Part shown: positions 1-5,516 of the stretch, in pieces | Layout: the number at the start of each line of letters is the position of its first letter | Numbering within the stretch: position 1 is the stretch's first letter | Source of the DNA: Betaproteobacteria bacterium | Lineage (GTDB): Bacteria > Pseudomonadota > Gammaproteobacteria > Burkholderiales > Burkholderiaceae_C | Direction of reading: 5' to 3' | DNA length: 5,516 bases | Assembly: GCA_009923345.1 (NCBI GenBank) | Contig: RFTR01000135.1 | Location: 1-5,516, forward strand | The notes under the pieces: generated by a model | What the model was told of the DNA's origin: nothing | The model's input: only the letters and a program-made list of their open reading frames with translations | Databases searched by the model: none | Program-made: the position numbers and the translations under genes

Positions 1-812
1 AACGCCTGCAAGGTGATGATCATGATGTGGAAGATGGCCCAAATAGAGCCGGCAATGATGTGGCCAATCGGCAACAACACACCGGGCAAAGACATCGCGG
101 CATAGCTACCCATCAAGGCAATCAGCATGAAGACGAGTTCGCCCGCATACATATTGCCGAAAAGTCGCATGCCATGAGACACGGTTTTGGCCGCGAATTC
201 GATCATTTGCATGAGGAAATTCACGGGCCACAAAAGGGGATGGGCGCCAAAAGGTGCGCAGAACAACTCATGCACCCAACCGCCAACGCCTTTGATTTTG
301 ATGTTGTAGAACACGCACACCAACAAGACCGAAGTTGACAGGCCCAGCGTGGTGGACAAGTCGGCGGAAGGCACGACACGCATGTAGGCATGGTGGGGGT
401 CACCGCCCATGGCGCCAAAAATCGATTCCCAAATCATGGGGAACAAATCGACAGGGAACAAGTCCATGGCATTGAGCAAGAAGATCCAGATAAACACGGT
501 GAGCGCCAAAGGAGCGACCAACTTACGGCTGTTTGCGTTGTGCACGATGCCCTTGGCTTGGTTGTCAACCATCTCTACAAGGATTTCAACAGCGGCTTGA
601 AAGCGGCCAGGCGCGTGGGCCGTAGCGCCTTTGGCAGCACGCCAAAGTAAGAAACAGGCCAAAACACCCAAGAAAACAGACCAAAAAATGGAATCGAGGT
701 TGTAGACAGAGAAGTCAATCACACCTTGCATTGGCTTATTTTGCAAATGCGTCAGATGGTGACCGATGTATTCACCTGCGGTGGGGCCTTGTGCTACTGA
801 CTCTACAGACAT
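1..812 (-). CDS. atpB: F-type ATP synthase F0 subunit a (C-terminus cut by window edge)
   Basis: This is the membrane subunit of F0 that forms the proton half-channels against the c-ring. Reading the minus strand from the ATG at 812 gives 270 uninterrupted codons (MSVESVAQGPTAGEYIGHHL...) before the left edge. E. coli subunit a has 271 residues and continues about 20 residues past the matching ITLQA, so only a short tail is missing. The diagnostic stretch HGMRLFGNMYAGELVF is at about 213-228. It holds the essential arginine (R216, equivalent to E. coli R210) and the glutamate E225. H262 and Q269, in the final IWAIFHIMIITLQA helix, match the family's other channel residues. Hydrophobic helices are visible near 42-58, 98-117, 152-170, 220-245 and 248-268. 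The start lies 24 bp after the atpI stop, with a purine-rich AAAGAGTGAAAG just upstream as a weak ribosome binding site. The gene is probably co-transcribed with atpI and followed by atpE beyond the edge. Identity is essentially certain. Confidence 0.97.
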   Translation of the reverse strand, partial: MSVESVAQGPTAGEYIGHHLTHLQNKPMQGVIDFSVYNLDSIFWSVFLGVLACFLLWRAAKGATAHAPGRFQAAVEILVEMVDNQAKGIVHNANSRKLVAPLALTVFIWIFLLNAMDLFPVDLFPMIWESIFGAMGGDPHHAYMRVVPSADLSTTLGLSTSVLLVCVFYNIKIKGVGGWVHELFCAPFGAHPLLWPVNFLMQMIEFAAKTVSHGMRLFGNMYAGELVFMLIALMGSYAAMSLPGVLLPIGHIIAGSIWAIFHIMIITLQA

Positions 813-836
813 GCTTTCACTCTTTTTAAGTTTGGT

Positions 837-1220
837 TTATCGGTAAAACACCCGGCGCATGCCAAGGGCCAACCAATACACCTTCATCGTCACTAAAAGA
901 CCCACCAACATGGCGGGCCAACTTAAATCCGTCACTACGCGGGGAGCGGCAAACAACATCGCCACTGTGAGGCCTACCTTGGCCATTTCCCACACGAAAA
1001 ATCCCATCACTGCAGAACCTGGATTTGCCGTACTTACCCGACTAGTCAGGCCTTTGGCGAATACCGCGGAAGGCAGACAGACTGCCATGGCACCATAAAG
1101 GAGCGAATATCCAATGGACACCTGCCCAAAAAAATACCCTGCAACCAGCGCCACCAAAACTCCGACCAGTGCCTGCGCACCCACAACACGCCATAAAGAC
1201 AATATGGGGTTAACGCGCAT
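837..1220 (-). CDS. atpI: ATP synthase subunit I, small membrane protein at the head of the atp operon
   Basis: A 127-residue, strongly hydrophobic protein with four likely membrane helices at about 12-31, 36-54, 69-91 and 101-120, short loops and a basic C-terminus (GMRRVFYR). Between helices 2 and 3 is a short polar loop. Helix 3 carries the FFVWEMAKVGLT stretch with the paired Glu78 and Lys81 that I associate with the proteobacterial AtpI family. AtpI is not a structural subunit; in other bacteria it has been linked to c-ring assembly and possibly Mg2+ handling. Position immediately upstream of atpB on the same strand is the strongest support. The ATG at 1220 is preceded in frame by a TGA nine bases upstream, so no longer start is possible. 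I see no good Shine-Dalgarno sequence. The weakly conserved sequence makes the family call slightly less certain than that of its neighbour. Confidence 0.88.
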   Translation of the reverse strand: MRVNPILSLWRVVGAQALVGVLVALVAGYFFGQVSIGYSLLYGAMAVCLPSAVFAKGLTSRVSTANPGSAVMGFFVWEMAKVGLTVAMLFAAPRVVTDLSWPAMLVGLLVTMKVYWLALGMRRVFYR

Positions 1221-1311
1221 GGTCGTTCATTTGATTCTGCAAAGCCTATCATTGTACGTGAAAACCCATATAGCCCCGAAAAATCACCGACGGGCGGATA
1301 ATTTGACTCCA
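1221..1311. promoter_or_regulatory. Divergent promoter region between atpI and the lip genes
   Basis: These 91 bp separate the start of atpI (minus) from the start of the DUF493 gene (plus), so both transcription units must begin here or inside the opposing gene. On the minus strand, TACAAT (1251-1256) is a reasonable -10 box that would start the atp message about 25-30 bases before atpI, but no convincing -35 lies 16-18 bases upstream of it. On the plus strand, TATCAT (1247-1252) and GATAAT (1297-1302) are possible -10 boxes, again without good -35 partners. The two best candidates on opposite strands overlap. No clear operator palindrome or riboswitch-like structure was seen. The region's role is inferred from gene orientation; the exact boxes are guesses. 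Confidence 0.5.
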
Positions 1312-1584
1312 ATGTCCGCACCAACCCAAGAATCTCTCATCGAATACCCTTGCCTATTCCCCATCAAGGTAATGGGCTTGCAGGTAGACGGCTTTATCCA
1401 CGCCGTGACTTATGTAGCCAAGCAGTTTGACCCCACTTTTGACGCCAGCACCATCGAATTGCGCGAAAGCAAGGGCGGCAAATACCTGGGCGTGACCATC
1501 ACCGTGAGAGCCACCAGCCGCGACCAGCTCGATGCGCTCTACCAAACCTTGTCGACCCACCCCATGGTGAAAGTGGTTCTGTGA
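1312..1584 (+). CDS. ybeD: DUF493 / UPF0250 family protein (YbeD-like)
   Basis: A 90-residue soluble protein, close to the 87 residues of E. coli YbeD. It starts MSAPTQESLIEYPCLFPIKV and shows the family pattern: a hydrophobic strand (YPCLFPIKVMG), a helix with Phe-Asp (AVTYVAKQFDP), an SKGGKYLGVTITV strand, a helix (SRDQLDALYQTLSTHP) and a final VKVVL strand. This beta-alpha-beta-beta-alpha-beta order matches the ACT-like fold reported for the family. The biochemical role is unknown; its recurrent place beside lipB suggests a link to lipoate metabolism, which is inference. The ATG at 1312 was chosen because the frame upstream runs antisense across atpI and has no family-like sequence. The Shine-Dalgarno signal is weak. 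Its stop overlaps the lipB start by 4 bp (GTGA), so lipB is probably translationally coupled to it. Confidence 0.9.
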   Translation: MSAPTQESLIEYPCLFPIKVMGLQVDGFIHAVTYVAKQFDPTFDASTIELRESKGGKYLGVTITVRATSRDQLDALYQTLSTHPMVKVVL

Positions 1585-2315
1585 TCGAGATGCTGGGGCA
1601 GGTGCCCTACCAGCCGACTTACGTGGCCATGCAAGATTTCACGGCCGCTCGCTCAGGCGAAACACCCGATAGGCTTTGGATCTGCGAGCACCCGCCGGTT
1701 TTTACGCTTGGTTTAGCCAGCCGCGCGGAACATCTCTTGGCCACCGGCGATATTGCGGTCGTTGCCACCAACCGCGGCGGTCAAGTAACTTACCATGGGC
1801 CTGGGCAAGCGGTAGCCTACCCCCTGTTAGATCTGAAACGGCGCGGCTATTTCGTCAAAGAATATGTCTACCGTTTAGAGGAGGCCGTGATTCGCACTTT
1901 GCTCGCATTTGGCATCACGGGGCACCGTGTAGGGGGTGCGCCTGGTATTTATGTTCGATTGGATGATCCAAGAAGTCATACTGTTTTAGAGCAACGGCCA
2001 AAAAAGCTCGAAGCTTCCGTTTCTCGAGAAGAGTCATCCAGCCTAGGGCCACAAGCAAAGTTTTCACAAAGCACCACACCCGACTTCACTGGTCTGGGCA
2101 AAATCGCCGCCCTCGGCATCAAAGTCAGCCGCCATTGCACCTACCACGGTGTTGCGTTGAATGTGGCGATGGACCTATCTCCCTTCTCGCGCATCGACCC
2201 GTGTGGCTATCCGAGTTTGCAAACGGTGGATCTTTCTACAATCGGTGTTTCAGTCAGTTGGCAAGAAGCCTCTGACGTTTTGGGCCAAAAGCTCGTAACC
2301 TATCTAAGCCCTTGA
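1581..2315 (+). CDS. lipB: Octanoyl-[acyl-carrier-protein]:protein N-octanoyltransferase
   Basis: LipB transfers octanoate from acyl carrier protein to the lysine of lipoyl domains, the first step of lipoate synthesis in the cytoplasm. The family signature RGGQVTYHGPGQAVAY is at 65-80. The catalytic lysine is K174 in GLGKIAALGIKVSR, and the catalytic cysteine is C208 in RIDPCGYPSL. H189 lies in the TYHGVALNV motif. The protein is 244 residues against 213 in E. coli. The excess is a polar insertion at roughly 126-171, between the GAPGIYV strand and the catalytic-lysine motif, rich in Ser, Glu, Lys and Gln. The usual Asn before PCGY is Asp here. The GTG at 1581 is preferred because it forms the GTGA overlap with the upstream stop and gives the expected short N-terminus; the in-frame ATG at 1590 is the alternative. 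All catalytic residues are present, so it should be active. Confidence 0.95.
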   Translation: MIEMLGQVPYQPTYVAMQDFTAARSGETPDRLWICEHPPVFTLGLASRAEHLLATGDIAVVATNRGGQVTYHGPGQAVAYPLLDLKRRGYFVKEYVYRLEEAVIRTLLAFGITGHRVGGAPGIYVRLDDPRSHTVLEQRPKKLEASVSREESSSLGPQAKFSQSTTPDFTGLGKIAALGIKVSRHCTYHGVALNVAMDLSPFSRIDPCGYPSLQTVDLSTIGVSVSWQEASDVLGQKLVTYLSP

Positions 2316-2319
2316 CCGC

Positions 2320-2323
2320 AGGG
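2320..2323 (+). promoter_or_regulatory. Likely Shine-Dalgarno sequence deciding the lipA start
   Basis: AGGG lies nine bases before the ATG at 2333. The alternative in-frame TTG at 2312 overlaps the lipB stop but has no purine-rich sequence ahead of it, so this site favours the ATG start. Confidence 0.5.
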
Positions 2324-2332
2324 TCCCCATAC

Positions 2333-3325
2333 ATGTCTAGCCATACGCCCGAAGTTGTGCGCGAAGCGCAAACCGTTGACAACTACAACGCGTCCGCCAA
2401 ACAAAAGGCGGCAGCCAAACTATCGCGCATTCCTGTCAAAGTGCAAGCCGGCGAGGTTTTGAAAAAACCCGATTGGATTCGCGTCAAAGCGGGTTCGCCC
2501 AGCACACGGTTTTACGAGATCAAAGATATTTTGCGAGCCAACAAATTGGTGACGGTTTGCGAAGAAGCCAGTTGCCCCAATATCGGCGAATGTTTTGGCA
2601 AAGGCACGGCCACCTTCATGATCATGGGTGACAAATGCACGCGCCGTTGCCCGTTTTGTGACGTTGGCCATGGTCGGCCTGACCCGCTCGACGTGAACGA
2701 GCCTGAAAACCTAGCCCAAACCATCGCCGCGTTAAAACTGAATTACGTGGTGATCACCAGCGTCGACCGTGATGACTTACGCGACGGTGGAAGTCAGCAC
2801 TTTGTCGATTGCATTCGTCGAACCCGCGAGCTCTCGCCCCACACGCAGATCGAAATCTTGGTGCCCGACTTCCGCGGTCGCGATGACCGCGCTTTGAAAA
2901 TTTTGAAAGCCGCGCCGCCCGATGTGATGAACCACAACATGGAAACCGTACCGCGTCTCTACAAAGAAGCGCGTCCCGGCAGCGACTATGCGTTCAGCTT
3001 GAGCTTGCTTAAGAAATTCAAGCAACTCTTTCCCAACGTGCCAACCAAAAGCGGCTTAATGGTGGGTCTTGGCGAAACCGATGACGAAATTTTGGCAGTG
3101 ATGCAAGACATGCGCGATCACCAGATCGATATGCTGACCATCGGCCAATATTTATCACCCAGTAGCAGCCATATTCCTGTGCGCCGCTATGTGCATCCTG
3201 ACACCTTCAAAATGTTTGAAGAAAAAGCGTATGCCATGGGCTTCAAACATGCTGCTGTAGGCGCGATGGTGCGTAGCTCATACCATGCAGACCAGCAAGC
3301 GCATTCGGCTGGATTACAAGCTTAA
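2333..3325 (+). CDS. lipA: Lipoyl synthase (radical SAM, two [4Fe-4S] clusters)
   Basis: LipA inserts two sulfur atoms at C6 and C8 of the protein-bound octanoyl chain made by LipB. From the ATG at 2333 the protein has 330 residues (E. coli 321). The auxiliary-cluster cysteines are C76, C81 and C87 (VCEEASCPNIGECF), with the C-terminal RSSYHA (314-319) providing the serine ligand. The radical-SAM cluster cysteines are C102, C106 and C109 (CTRRCPFCDVGHGRP). Further family motifs are VVITSVDRDDLRDGG (about 139-153), LVPDFRGR, the HNMETVPRLY stretch and SGLMVGLGETDDE. The first 40 or so residues are variable and hydrophilic, as is usual. An in-frame TTG at 2312 would add seven residues and create a 4-bp overlap with lipB, but lacks a ribosome binding site. 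The stop codon overlaps that of the convergent ptsI by 4 bp, leaving no room for a private terminator. Confidence 0.98.
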   Translation: MSSHTPEVVREAQTVDNYNASAKQKAAAKLSRIPVKVQAGEVLKKPDWIRVKAGSPSTRFYEIKDILRANKLVTVCEEASCPNIGECFGKGTATFMIMGDKCTRRCPFCDVGHGRPDPLDVNEPENLAQTIAALKLNYVVITSVDRDDLRDGGSQHFVDCIRRTRELSPHTQIEILVPDFRGRDDRALKILKAAPPDVMNHNMETVPRLYKEARPGSDYAFSLSLLKKFKQLFPNVPTKSGLMVGLGETDDEILAVMQDMRDHQIDMLTIGQYLSPSSSHIPVRRYVHPDTFKMFEEKAYAMGFKHAAVGAMVRSSYHADQQAHSAGLQA

Positions 3326-3329
3326 TTAA
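3322..3329. repeat. Palindrome TTAATTAA spanning the overlapping lipA and ptsI stop codons
   Basis: This 8-bp perfect palindrome contains the last two bases of the lipA stop codon neighbourhood and the whole ptsI stop codon. lipA ends TAA at 3323-3325 on the plus strand, and ptsI ends TAA at 3324-3322 on the minus strand. It is too short to act as a terminator by itself, and no GC-rich stem followed by a T run is visible on either side. Confidence 0.75.
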
Positions 3330-5082
3330 GTATTGCCTCGGCTGGGTTGTCACTCTCAAGCACGCCCTGCGCCCATGGTGCTAAACGCTTGGCGTCGGCG
3401 CGCAATACCTCTTGCTTGACCGCCAATACTTGGGTGGGGTGCATTGAAAAACTGCGTAAACCCAAACCCAATAAAAGGCGGGTCAAGGTGGGATCGCCTG
3501 CCATTTCGCCACATATACATACACTCTTGCCTTGGGTATTGCTTTCAGCAATCGTATCGGCGACCAAACGCAACACCGCAGGATGCAAGGGGTCATACAA
3601 ATGCGCCACCGACTCGTCGGCGCGGTCGATGGCCAATGTGTATTGAATCAAATCATTGGTGCCAATCGACAAGAAATCAAAGTAGCGCAGAAATGTTTTG
3701 ACCATCAACGCAGCGGCTGGAATTTCGATCATGGCGCCAATTTTTAAGGGGCCATAGCTATCGCCGCGCGCATCGAGTTGATGCCTTGCTCTTTCTAACA
3801 AAACCAATGTTTGCTTGATCTCTTGCACATGCGCCAGCATAGGAATCAGCAGATGCACTTGTCCATGCGCTGCAGCGCGCAAAATTGCACGCAATTGCGT
3901 TAAAAACATATCGGGGTCAGCCAAGCTCCAGCGAATTGCGCGCAAACCCAATGCGGGGTTCAAATGGTCTTCGTCTTTGTGGGTGCGGTCTAGGGGCTTG
4001 TCGGCACCGATGTCCACTGTACGAATGGTGACGGGCAAGCCTTTCATGCCTTCAACCGCTTTGCGATACGCCAAATATTGCTCTTCTTCATCGGGCAAGT
4101 TGTCGATCCGGCCCATGAACAAAAACTCGCTTCTAAATAAACCAACGCCCACAGAGCCCACGCTCAAAGCGGAAGCCGCATCTTCAGGCATTTCAATATT
4201 GGAGAGTAATTCGATCTTTTGCCCATCCAAGGTCACAGCGGGTGTGTGTCTTAGGCGAGAAAGGCGTTCGCGCTCAACTTCGGCTTGGCGTTGCTTGAAA
4301 CCGTATTCGGCCAAGATGATGGGCGAAGGATTGACGAGCACAACCCCAGCATCGCCGTCGATGATGATCCAATCGTCTTGACGCACCAACTGGCTGGCCG
4401 TGCGTGCGCCAACCACCGCAGGAATATCTAGACTACGCGCCACAATGGCAGTGTGCGAAGTTTTACCGCCAACATCGGTGACAAAACCTGTGAAAACACT
4501 TTGCTTGAACTGCAGCATATCGGCCGGTGAAAGATCGTGCGCAACCAACACTAAGGGCACATCCATTTGATCTTCAAGCAGCAGGTTTTGCTGCCGTGCA
4601 CCCGTTTGTCGACGCTGTGCAGGCATAGGCGCCATATGCACATCGCCCTTCATATGCCGCAACACCCGCTCAACGACTTGCTCTAAATCGCCTTTGCGTT
4701 CACGCAAATAAGCGTCATCCATCTCGTCGAATTGGCGCGCCACGATGTCAAGCTGCGAAGTCAGCGCCCATTCGGCGTTGTAGAACCGTTCTTTGATCCA
4801 GTGGGTGACCCCATCGGCCAGCATCTCGTCCTCTAGGAGCATCAAATGCACTTCCAAAATCGCGCTGAGTTCTGGTGGCGAATCTTTGGGCAGGTTGTCA
4901 TGCAAGTCTTGCAGCTCTGCTTTGACGGCGTCTCTGGCCAAGCCCAGTCGCTGAATTTCTTCGCCGACCTGTTGCGCATCAATAAAGTAATGCGCCACAT
5001 CCACGCGGCTTGAAGCCACCAGCACGGCTCGCCCAATGGCGATACCTCTGGCAACAGCAAGTCCGTGGATGGAAAAACTCAT
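3322..5082 (-). CDS. ptsI: Phosphoenolpyruvate-protein phosphotransferase (PTS enzyme I)
   Basis: Enzyme I takes phosphate from phosphoenolpyruvate onto a histidine and passes it to HPr, starting the cytoplasmic PTS relay. The 586-residue protein (E. coli 575) has the N-terminal HPr-binding and swivelling phosphohistidine domains (about 1-255) and a C-terminal PEP-binding barrel. The active histidine is H210 in GGKTSHTAIVARSLDIPAVVG. PEP-binding and catalytic residues are visible: R317 in GLFRSEFLF, R354 in IRTVDIGADKPLD, E453 in MIEIPAAAL, N476 and D477 in SIGTNDLIQYTLAIDR, and C524 in CICGEMAGDP. The N-terminus, with HGLAVARGIAIGRA, is typical of the family. The ATG at 5082 lies 6 bp after the ptsH stop, and the AAGGCGAG at the end of ptsH, about nine bases before the ATG, can serve as its ribosome binding site. 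It appears complete and functional. Confidence 0.98.
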   Translation of the reverse strand: MSFSIHGLAVARGIAIGRAVLVASSRVDVAHYFIDAQQVGEEIQRLGLARDAVKAELQDLHDNLPKDSPPELSAILEVHLMLLEDEMLADGVTHWIKERFYNAEWALTSQLDIVARQFDEMDDAYLRERKGDLEQVVERVLRHMKGDVHMAPMPAQRRQTGARQQNLLLEDQMDVPLVLVAHDLSPADMLQFKQSVFTGFVTDVGGKTSHTAIVARSLDIPAVVGARTASQLVRQDDWIIIDGDAGVVLVNPSPIILAEYGFKQRQAEVERERLSRLRHTPAVTLDGQKIELLSNIEMPEDAASALSVGSVGVGLFRSEFLFMGRIDNLPDEEEQYLAYRKAVEGMKGLPVTIRTVDIGADKPLDRTHKDEDHLNPALGLRAIRWSLADPDMFLTQLRAILRAAAHGQVHLLIPMLAHVQEIKQTLVLLERARHQLDARGDSYGPLKIGAMIEIPAAALMVKTFLRYFDFLSIGTNDLIQYTLAIDRADESVAHLYDPLHPAVLRLVADTIAESNTQGKSVCICGEMAGDPTLTRLLLGLGLRSFSMHPTQVLAVKQEVLRADAKRLAPWAQGVLESDNPAEAILN

Positions 5083-5088
5083 GGCAAA

Positions 5089-5358
5089 TTACTCGCCTTC
5101 GCCAAACTTGTCATTGAACAAATTTTCTAAGGCGTCCATCGCTGCTTGCTCTTGGTCGCCGTCTGCTTCAAGCGTGACTTCGCTGCCGATACCTGCGGCC
5201 AACATCATTACGCCCATGATGCTTTTGGCATTGACGCGGCGATCGCCTTTGCTGATCCAAACGTTGCAGGGAAATCCGCCAGCAGTTTTGGTGAGCTTGG
5301 CAGAGGCACGCGCATGCAAGCCCAATTTATTGCTGATGGTGATGTTTTTGGTGATCAT
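5089..5358 (-). CDS. ptsH: Phosphocarrier protein HPr
   Basis: HPr carries phosphate from enzyme I to EIIA proteins. The 89-residue protein has the usual family length. H15 in NKLGLHARASAK is the phosphorylated histidine, followed by the conserved R17. S46 in NAKSIMGVMMLAAG is the position phosphorylated by HPr kinase in bacteria that have HprK, which is known in many betaproteobacteria; hprK is not in this window. The C-terminus NLFNDKFGEGE is like that of betaproteobacterial HPr. The ATG at 5358 lies inside the end of the EIIA gene (32-bp overlap in another frame) and has no recognisable Shine-Dalgarno sequence (upstream is CCTCTCGTTCGT), so translation is probably coupled to the EIIA gene. 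ptsI follows after 6 bp. Confidence 0.97.
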   Translation of the reverse strand: MITKNITISNKLGLHARASAKLTKTAGGFPCNVWISKGDRRVNAKSIMGVMMLAAGIGSEVTLEADGDQEQAAMDALENLFNDKFGEGE

Positions 5359-5516
5359 ACGAACGAGAGGTTTGAATTTGTGGGGCAGCGACAGCCACTT
5401 GCATCACGCCTTGTGTGCCACCAGCCAATGCGCGTGCCACTAAGTCATCTAAAGACTCATGGCGATAACTAACGGCCCGAAAAAGCATGGGCACGTTGGC
5501 ACCCGCAATCAACTTG
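5327..5516 (-). CDS. PTS EIIA component, mannose family (C-terminal part only)
   Basis: About 62 C-terminal residues of a protein that continues beyond the right edge. The visible frame begins KLIAGANVPMLFRAVSYRHE and continues with LDDLVARALAGGTQGVMQV before a polar tail. The GANxPML and ALAGGxxGVM wording matches the end of mannose-type EIIA proteins, which accept phosphate from HPr on a histidine near the N-terminus (outside the window). Position directly upstream of ptsH and ptsI supports the call; this EIIA-HPr-EI order is common in betaproteobacteria. The reading frame runs 32 bp into ptsH, and the last residues (DHQKHHHQQ) are therefore encoded by the start of ptsH in another frame. 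Symbols such as manX or ptsM are used in various species; I leave it blank because only the tail is seen. Confidence 0.82.
   Translation of the reverse strand, partial: KLIAGANVPMLFRAVSYRHESLDDLVARALAGGTQGVMQVAVAAPQIQTSRSYDHQKHHHQQ

Noticed and set aside
27..650. Plus-strand open frames opposite atpB
   Set aside because: The minus strand encodes continuous subunit a with all key motifs; the plus-strand products are His/Gln-rich nonsense typical of shadow frames.
1114..1311. N-terminal extension of the DUF493 gene in the same frame
   Set aside because: The extra 66 codons run antisense across atpI and the promoter region and have no family-like sequence; the ATG at 1312 gives the normal length of about 90 residues.
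1046..1324. 92-codon minus-strand frame overlapping the start of atpI
   Set aside because: It is in another frame over atpI, crosses the intergenic region and lacks any membrane-protein pattern of its own.
1956..2093. The LipB insertion as a mobile element, intein or selenocysteine-type oddity
   Set aside because: It is in frame, too short, has no terminal repeats or target duplication, and contains no intein splice motifs; an expanded loop explains it.
3326..3420. Rho-independent terminator after lipA
   Set aside because: No GC-rich inverted repeat followed by a T run was found; the stretch is ptsI coding sequence.
3815..4381. 188-codon open frame on the plus strand inside ptsI
   Set aside because: It is wholly antisense to a well-supported enzyme I coding region, has no recognisable family features, and such frames arise from codon bias on the opposite strand.
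5036..5472. Plus-strand frames opposite ptsH and the EIIA end
   Set aside because: They are antisense to HPr, whose H15 and S46 motifs and length are intact; no independent support.

Overview
The window is a compact, fully coding stretch of a bacterial chromosome. It most resembles the Burkholderiales (Betaproteobacteria), probably a Comamonadaceae-like organism of moderate GC. The assignment rests on an atpI-atpB start to an F-type ATP synthase operon, a betaproteobacterial-looking HPr and enzyme I, and a LipB whose wording (APGIYVRLDDP, then GLGKIAALGIKVSRHC) I associate with that family. This is recalled protein character, not a search, so genus is left open.

Layout. (1) Positions 1-1220, minus strand: most of atpB (F0 subunit a, C-terminus running off the left edge) preceded by atpI, the start of the ATP synthase operon. 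(2) Positions 1221-1311: a 91-bp divergent intergenic region that must hold the promoters for both directions. (3) Positions 1312-3325, plus strand: a small DUF493/YbeD-type protein, lipB and lipA. The first two genes overlap by 4 bp, and lipB and lipA are separated by at most 17 bp. (4) Positions 3322-5516, minus strand: ptsI, ptsH and the C-terminal end of a mannose-family EIIA, transcribed EIIA-ptsH-ptsI and packed tightly with overlaps. The lipA and ptsI stop codons overlap tail to tail.

How the genes work together. LipB moves octanoate from acyl carrier protein to lipoyl domains, and LipA inserts the two sulfurs, so the pair makes the lipoyl cofactor of pyruvate and 2-oxoglutarate dehydrogenases and the glycine cleavage system. 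DUF493 is a conserved neighbour of unknown function with a likely ACT-like fold. Enzyme I, HPr and EIIA form the phosphoenolpyruvate phosphorelay. No sugar permease lies in the window, which fits the largely regulatory PTS known in many betaproteobacteria, although genes beyond the right edge cannot be excluded.

I found no mobile element, CRISPR array, RNA gene or clear undescribed system. This is core housekeeping DNA. The points worth a second look are local: an approximately 45-residue insertion in LipB next to its catalytic lysine, a palindromic tail-to-tail stop overlap, and a 32-bp out-of-frame overlap that gives EIIA a His-rich tail.
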